64,000 nt of DNA, taken from assembly GCF_002234575.2 (NCBI RefSeq), contig NZ_CP022464.2, forward strand, positions 4,154,001 to 4,218,000, given 5' to 3'. A program made the position numbers and the translations under genes. This DNA is from Enterocloster bolteae (GTDB lineage Bacteria > Bacillota > Clostridia > Lachnospirales > Lachnospiraceae). Below the pieces are notes generated by a model. That model saw only the letters and a list, made by a program, of their open reading frames with translations. It was not told where the DNA came from and made no database searches. The number at the start of each line of letters is the position of its first letter. Position 1 is the stretch's first letter. This document shows positions 61,857-64,000 of this stretch, in pieces.

Positions 61857-62328
61857 TCCGGTTTCCTCCCATCCGACTGGCAGCCAGTAAAATGGCCTTT
61901 ACTATATTGTCATACCCGGTACAGCGGCACAGATTCGGGTCAATGGCCTTTCTGACCTCCTCCTCCCTTGGGTCCGGGTTCTGGTCCAGAAGGGCTTTGG
62001 CTGACATAATCATGCCGGGAATGCAGAAACCGCACTGTACGGCTCCGGCATCCACAAAGGCCTGCTGGATTGGGTGGAGATGGATGCCGTCTGAAAGGCC
62101 CTCAATGGTCTCAATGGCCTTACCTTCCAGATTGACAGCCTTTACCAGGCAGGAGCGGGTGGCTACGCCGTCTATGATGACCATGCAGGCTCCGCAGTCC
62201 CCTGTCTCACAGCCGCATTTTGTTCCTGTGAGCCTGAGTCCGTCCCTCAGCGTCTTTAACAGCGTCCAGTTCTTTCCCACTGCCAGTTCCCGGCAGACCC
62301 CGTTGATATTCAGGCTAATTGTCTCCAT
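61846..62328 (-). CDS. molybdenum hydroxylase [2Fe-2S] subunit (copy 2)
   Basis: 160 residues: CGCETGDCGACMV, then CGFCIPGM and CRCTGYDNIVKA. Overlaps the large subunit gene by 11 bp. GAAAGGAAA precedes the ATG. Confidence 0.93.
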   Translation of the reverse strand: METISLNINGVCRELAVGKNWTLLKTLRDGLRLTGTKCGCETGDCGACMVIIDGVATRSCLVKAVNLEGKAIETIEGLSDGIHLHPIQQAFVDAGAVQCGFCIPGMIMSAKALLDQNPDPREEEVRKAIDPNLCRCTGYDNIVKAILLAASRMGGNRNGQ

Positions 62329-62349
62329 ATTGTATTTCCTTTCAGAACA

Positions 62350-63279
62350 TCATTTAACTTGTTGCTTGAAGAACCGGTATGCATTGTCAAAGAAAATCTT
62401 CTGCACGGCCGCTTCCCCGATGCCGTGTTCCACCAGATAGTCCGCAAACCGTCCCACCCCGTAAGGCGTGTTCAGGTCGGGGTCGCAGGTAATCTCGCCG
62501 TCCATATCCCCGCCCCATGCTATCACGTCCTCTCCGCCTAACTCCAGCATGTGGTAGATGTGGCGCAGCAGATAGTCCTTGCTGCCATTGTCATCGTCGT
62601 CAATGAACCGTGAGAACAGGTTCAGGCCGCACAGGCCTCCACGGCGCACAATTTCCTTAAACTGCGCGTCCGTAAGATTCCTGGGATGGCTGCAGCAGGC
62701 CCTGACATTGGAATGGGATGCCACAAAGGGACGCTCTGCTATGTTTAACAGGTCCTCAAACCCTGCATCGTTGAGATGGGAGCAGTCCACAATCATGCCC
62801 ACCTGCTCCATCCTCTTTACTGCTTCCTTTCCAAAGGCAGTGAGCCCGGTATCGTTGTTTGGCCCTGAACCCAGCTCATTGGCCCCGTTCCACACCAGTC
62901 CCAGCATCTTGAAATTCAAGTCAGCAAAGCGGTTTATGTTGTCCAGGTCTCCGTTTAACGCGGCTCCGCTTTCAATGGAGCGGATAAAGGCCCATTTTCC
63001 CTCATCCAGTATCCGGTCCAGGTCCGTGATTTTCTCCACCAGTTCAGCCTGGCCTCCTGTCCTTCTCACCTGGTCGTCCATGTACTGGTGGTAATCCAGT
63101 ACGAACTGCACTGCCTCCTGCCCGCGGATATCATCAGGCACGAAAACAGCCATGACCTGGACAGCCTTCTGGAATTTCTCCCTGTCCCTGAGGGAGAACT
63201 GGGTGGTGCAGTTAAGATAATCTTCTCCCCGTTTTTTTAATTCTTCTATGGTGTCGCAGTGTAAATCAAACAGCCTCAT
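62350..63279 (-). CDS. membrane dipeptidase (M19, renal dipeptidase-like)
   Basis: 309 residues. DLHCDTIEE, IVDCSHLND, FVASHSNVRACCSHPRNLT and WGGDMDGE give the binuclear zinc site. M19 members cleave dipeptides; the place in a purine cluster is unexplained. GAAAGGAA precedes the ATG. Confidence 0.9.
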   Translation of the reverse strand: MRLFDLHCDTIEELKKRGEDYLNCTTQFSLRDREKFQKAVQVMAVFVPDDIRGQEAVQFVLDYHQYMDDQVRRTGGQAELVEKITDLDRILDEGKWAFIRSIESGAALNGDLDNINRFADLNFKMLGLVWNGANELGSGPNNDTGLTAFGKEAVKRMEQVGMIVDCSHLNDAGFEDLLNIAERPFVASHSNVRACCSHPRNLTDAQFKEIVRRGGLCGLNLFSRFIDDDDNGSKDYLLRHIYHMLELGGEDVIAWGGDMDGEITCDPDLNTPYGVGRFADYLVEHGIGEAAVQKIFFDNAYRFFKQQVK

Positions 63280-63338
63280 AGTATGTATTCCTTTCTCTCT
63301 GGATTTGCCTGTGCCGGTTATGTGTCAAAGCCCGGCCA

Positions 63339-63638
63339 TCAGCTCCAGAATGCCAGGGCCTTCTCAAACTGGTCCTGGGGGGTGGTCACATAGCCCACAG
63401 GAACCTTGCATCCGGTGGCCTCATACATTTTCTTTGCCAGTTCCTCCCCGAAAGCCCCGCAGACCTCAATGGCTCCAAAGCCTTCCTCTCCCAGACGTTT
63501 GGCCAGCGCCACAGCCTCTTCGGGATTCCTCACCGTGAGGATGTGTGTCTCAACCTGCTCCAGGTCCAGGCGCGCCATGTCCTTTTCCGGGTCATAGCCC
63601 GCGTTCATGATTACCATAGCCCACTTCTTCATTGCCAT
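63339..63638 (-). CDS. small conserved protein, DUF6506-like
   Basis: 99 residues. A single alpha/beta domain, KKWAMVIMNAGYDPEKD to GFGAIEVCGAFGEELAKKMYEATG, resembling a family often found beside amidohydrolase or metal-hydroxylase genes. Function unknown. GAGGAGG lies before the ATG; the frame is open to 63722 without a site. Confidence 0.75.
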   Translation of the reverse strand: MAMKKWAMVIMNAGYDPEKDMARLDLEQVETHILTVRNPEEAVALAKRLGEEGFGAIEVCGAFGEELAKKMYEATGCKVPVGYVTTPQDQFEKALAFWS

Positions 63639-63685
63639 AATCAGTTTCCTCCTCGCTATGTTCTCTGCGTAACCAGTTATACCCC

Positions 63686-63740
63686 GGCAAACAGGGCAAA
63701 GCGTGCGGGGTGAACCGTACACGCTTAAGCCCTGTCTGCC
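63686..63740 (-). promoter_or_regulatory. long intercistronic hairpin
   Basis: Arms GGC, ACAGGGC (63691-63697) and AGCGTG (63700-63705) pair with CACGCT (63720-63725), GCCCTGT (63729-63735) and GCC. There is no T-run, so an RNA-processing or stability element is as likely as a terminator. Confidence 0.6.
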
Positions 63741-63763
63741 AGGGGACTATCCTTTTAGTGATC

Positions 63764-64000
63764 CTATTTCAACAGCGCTTTCATGACTCCGTAATAGGAT
63801 TCCATGACCTTGTTTAACTGGTCTATCTCAATGTATTCGTTGATGGTGTGGGCCAGTGTCTCTAAGGACGGGCCTACGCCTACGGAACGGATTCCTGCCT
63901 CGCCTGCATAGTGGCTGGCATTGGTGCAGAAATCATAGTTGGTGATGGTTGGGTTCAGGCCGATTTCCTTCATTTCCTTATAAATGTTCTGTACCCAGTC
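63764..64000 (-). CDS. M20-type peptidase, C-terminal part (cut by window edge)
   Basis: The frame is open to base 64000 and has no start in the window. The visible end, NYDFCTNASHYAGEAGIRSVGVGPS and LAHTINEYIEIDQL, carries the late active-site region of M20 peptidases. It resembles YgeY-type hydrolases found in purine/selenium-linked clusters. Start and full length lie beyond the window. Confidence 0.75.
   Translation of the reverse strand, partial: DWVQNIYKEMKEIGLNPTITNYDFCTNASHYAGEAGIRSVGVGPSLETLAHTINEYIEIDQLNKVMESYYGVMKALLK

Overview
The window reads as a chromosome segment of an anaerobic, spore-former-type Bacillota of moderate GC. The most likely home is the Lachnospiraceae, in the Enterocloster / Clostridium clostridioforme group; this is an inference from gene content, not a database match. 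Supporting features are SigI-RsgI, CIRCE-controlled Hsp20, PyrK-dependent dihydroorotate dehydrogenase, strong GGAGG ribosome sites with several TTG starts, and a gut-type sugar-acid operon. No rRNA, tRNA or CRISPR array was seen. Most genes lie on the minus strand.

Layout. 1-6.8 kb: a CbrC-like gene, a three-gene redox operon (NhaC-type antiporter, thioredoxin-reductase-like protein, aryl-sulfotransferase-like protein fused to thioredoxin) and a small lipoprotein gene. The CbrC-like and lipoprotein genes share a nearly identical 38-bp promoter block. 6.8-10.5 kb: purE-purM-purN-purD with a sigma-A promoter and a terminator. 10.9-16.2 kb: a SigI module (sigI, rsgI and a secreted RsgI-like Asp-rich protein). 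Its two promoters share a two-block motif with identical spacing. An ABC-F ribosome-protection gene with a leader-peptide attenuator sits inside the module. 16.3-24.7 kb: pyrF-pyrK-pyrD-pyrE, continuing into a small membrane protein, a VanZ-like protein, a three-helix protein and an M29 aminopeptidase. An intact IS110 element has landed in the pyrF start codon, so the native promoter and Shine-Dalgarno now lie about 1.6 kb from the gene.

24.8-35.5 kb: one long sugar-acid operon: ABC importer without ATPase, two enolase-superfamily enzymes, two short-chain dehydrogenases, RraA-like protein, split UxaA and UxaC. It has a consensus promoter with a LacI-type operator, and a LacI regulator is encoded at 38.6-39.7 kb. 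35.7-54.6 kb: mixed housekeeping and surface genes: ferritin-like protein, chemoreceptor, lipoprotein serpin, Hsp20 behind CIRCE, YtcJ-like amidohydrolase, membrane phospholipase D, MATE pump, PepF, LrgAB, double GNAT, RelQ, Mrp, FliB and an HD hydrolase. 54.7 kb to the right end: a minus-strand purine or N-heterocycle catabolism cluster. It has two molybdenum hydroxylase pairs without FAD subunits, an NCS2 permease, a flavoprotein, an M19 dipeptidase, a small conserved protein and the end of an M20 peptidase cut by the window edge.

The most rewarding items are the IS110 insertion with a testable bridge-RNA candidate, the twin SigI promoters, the ABC-F attenuator, the duplicated 38-bp promoter and the thioredoxin-fused sulfotransferase operon. 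Short tandem repeats of 13-18 bp recur in intergenic gaps throughout.
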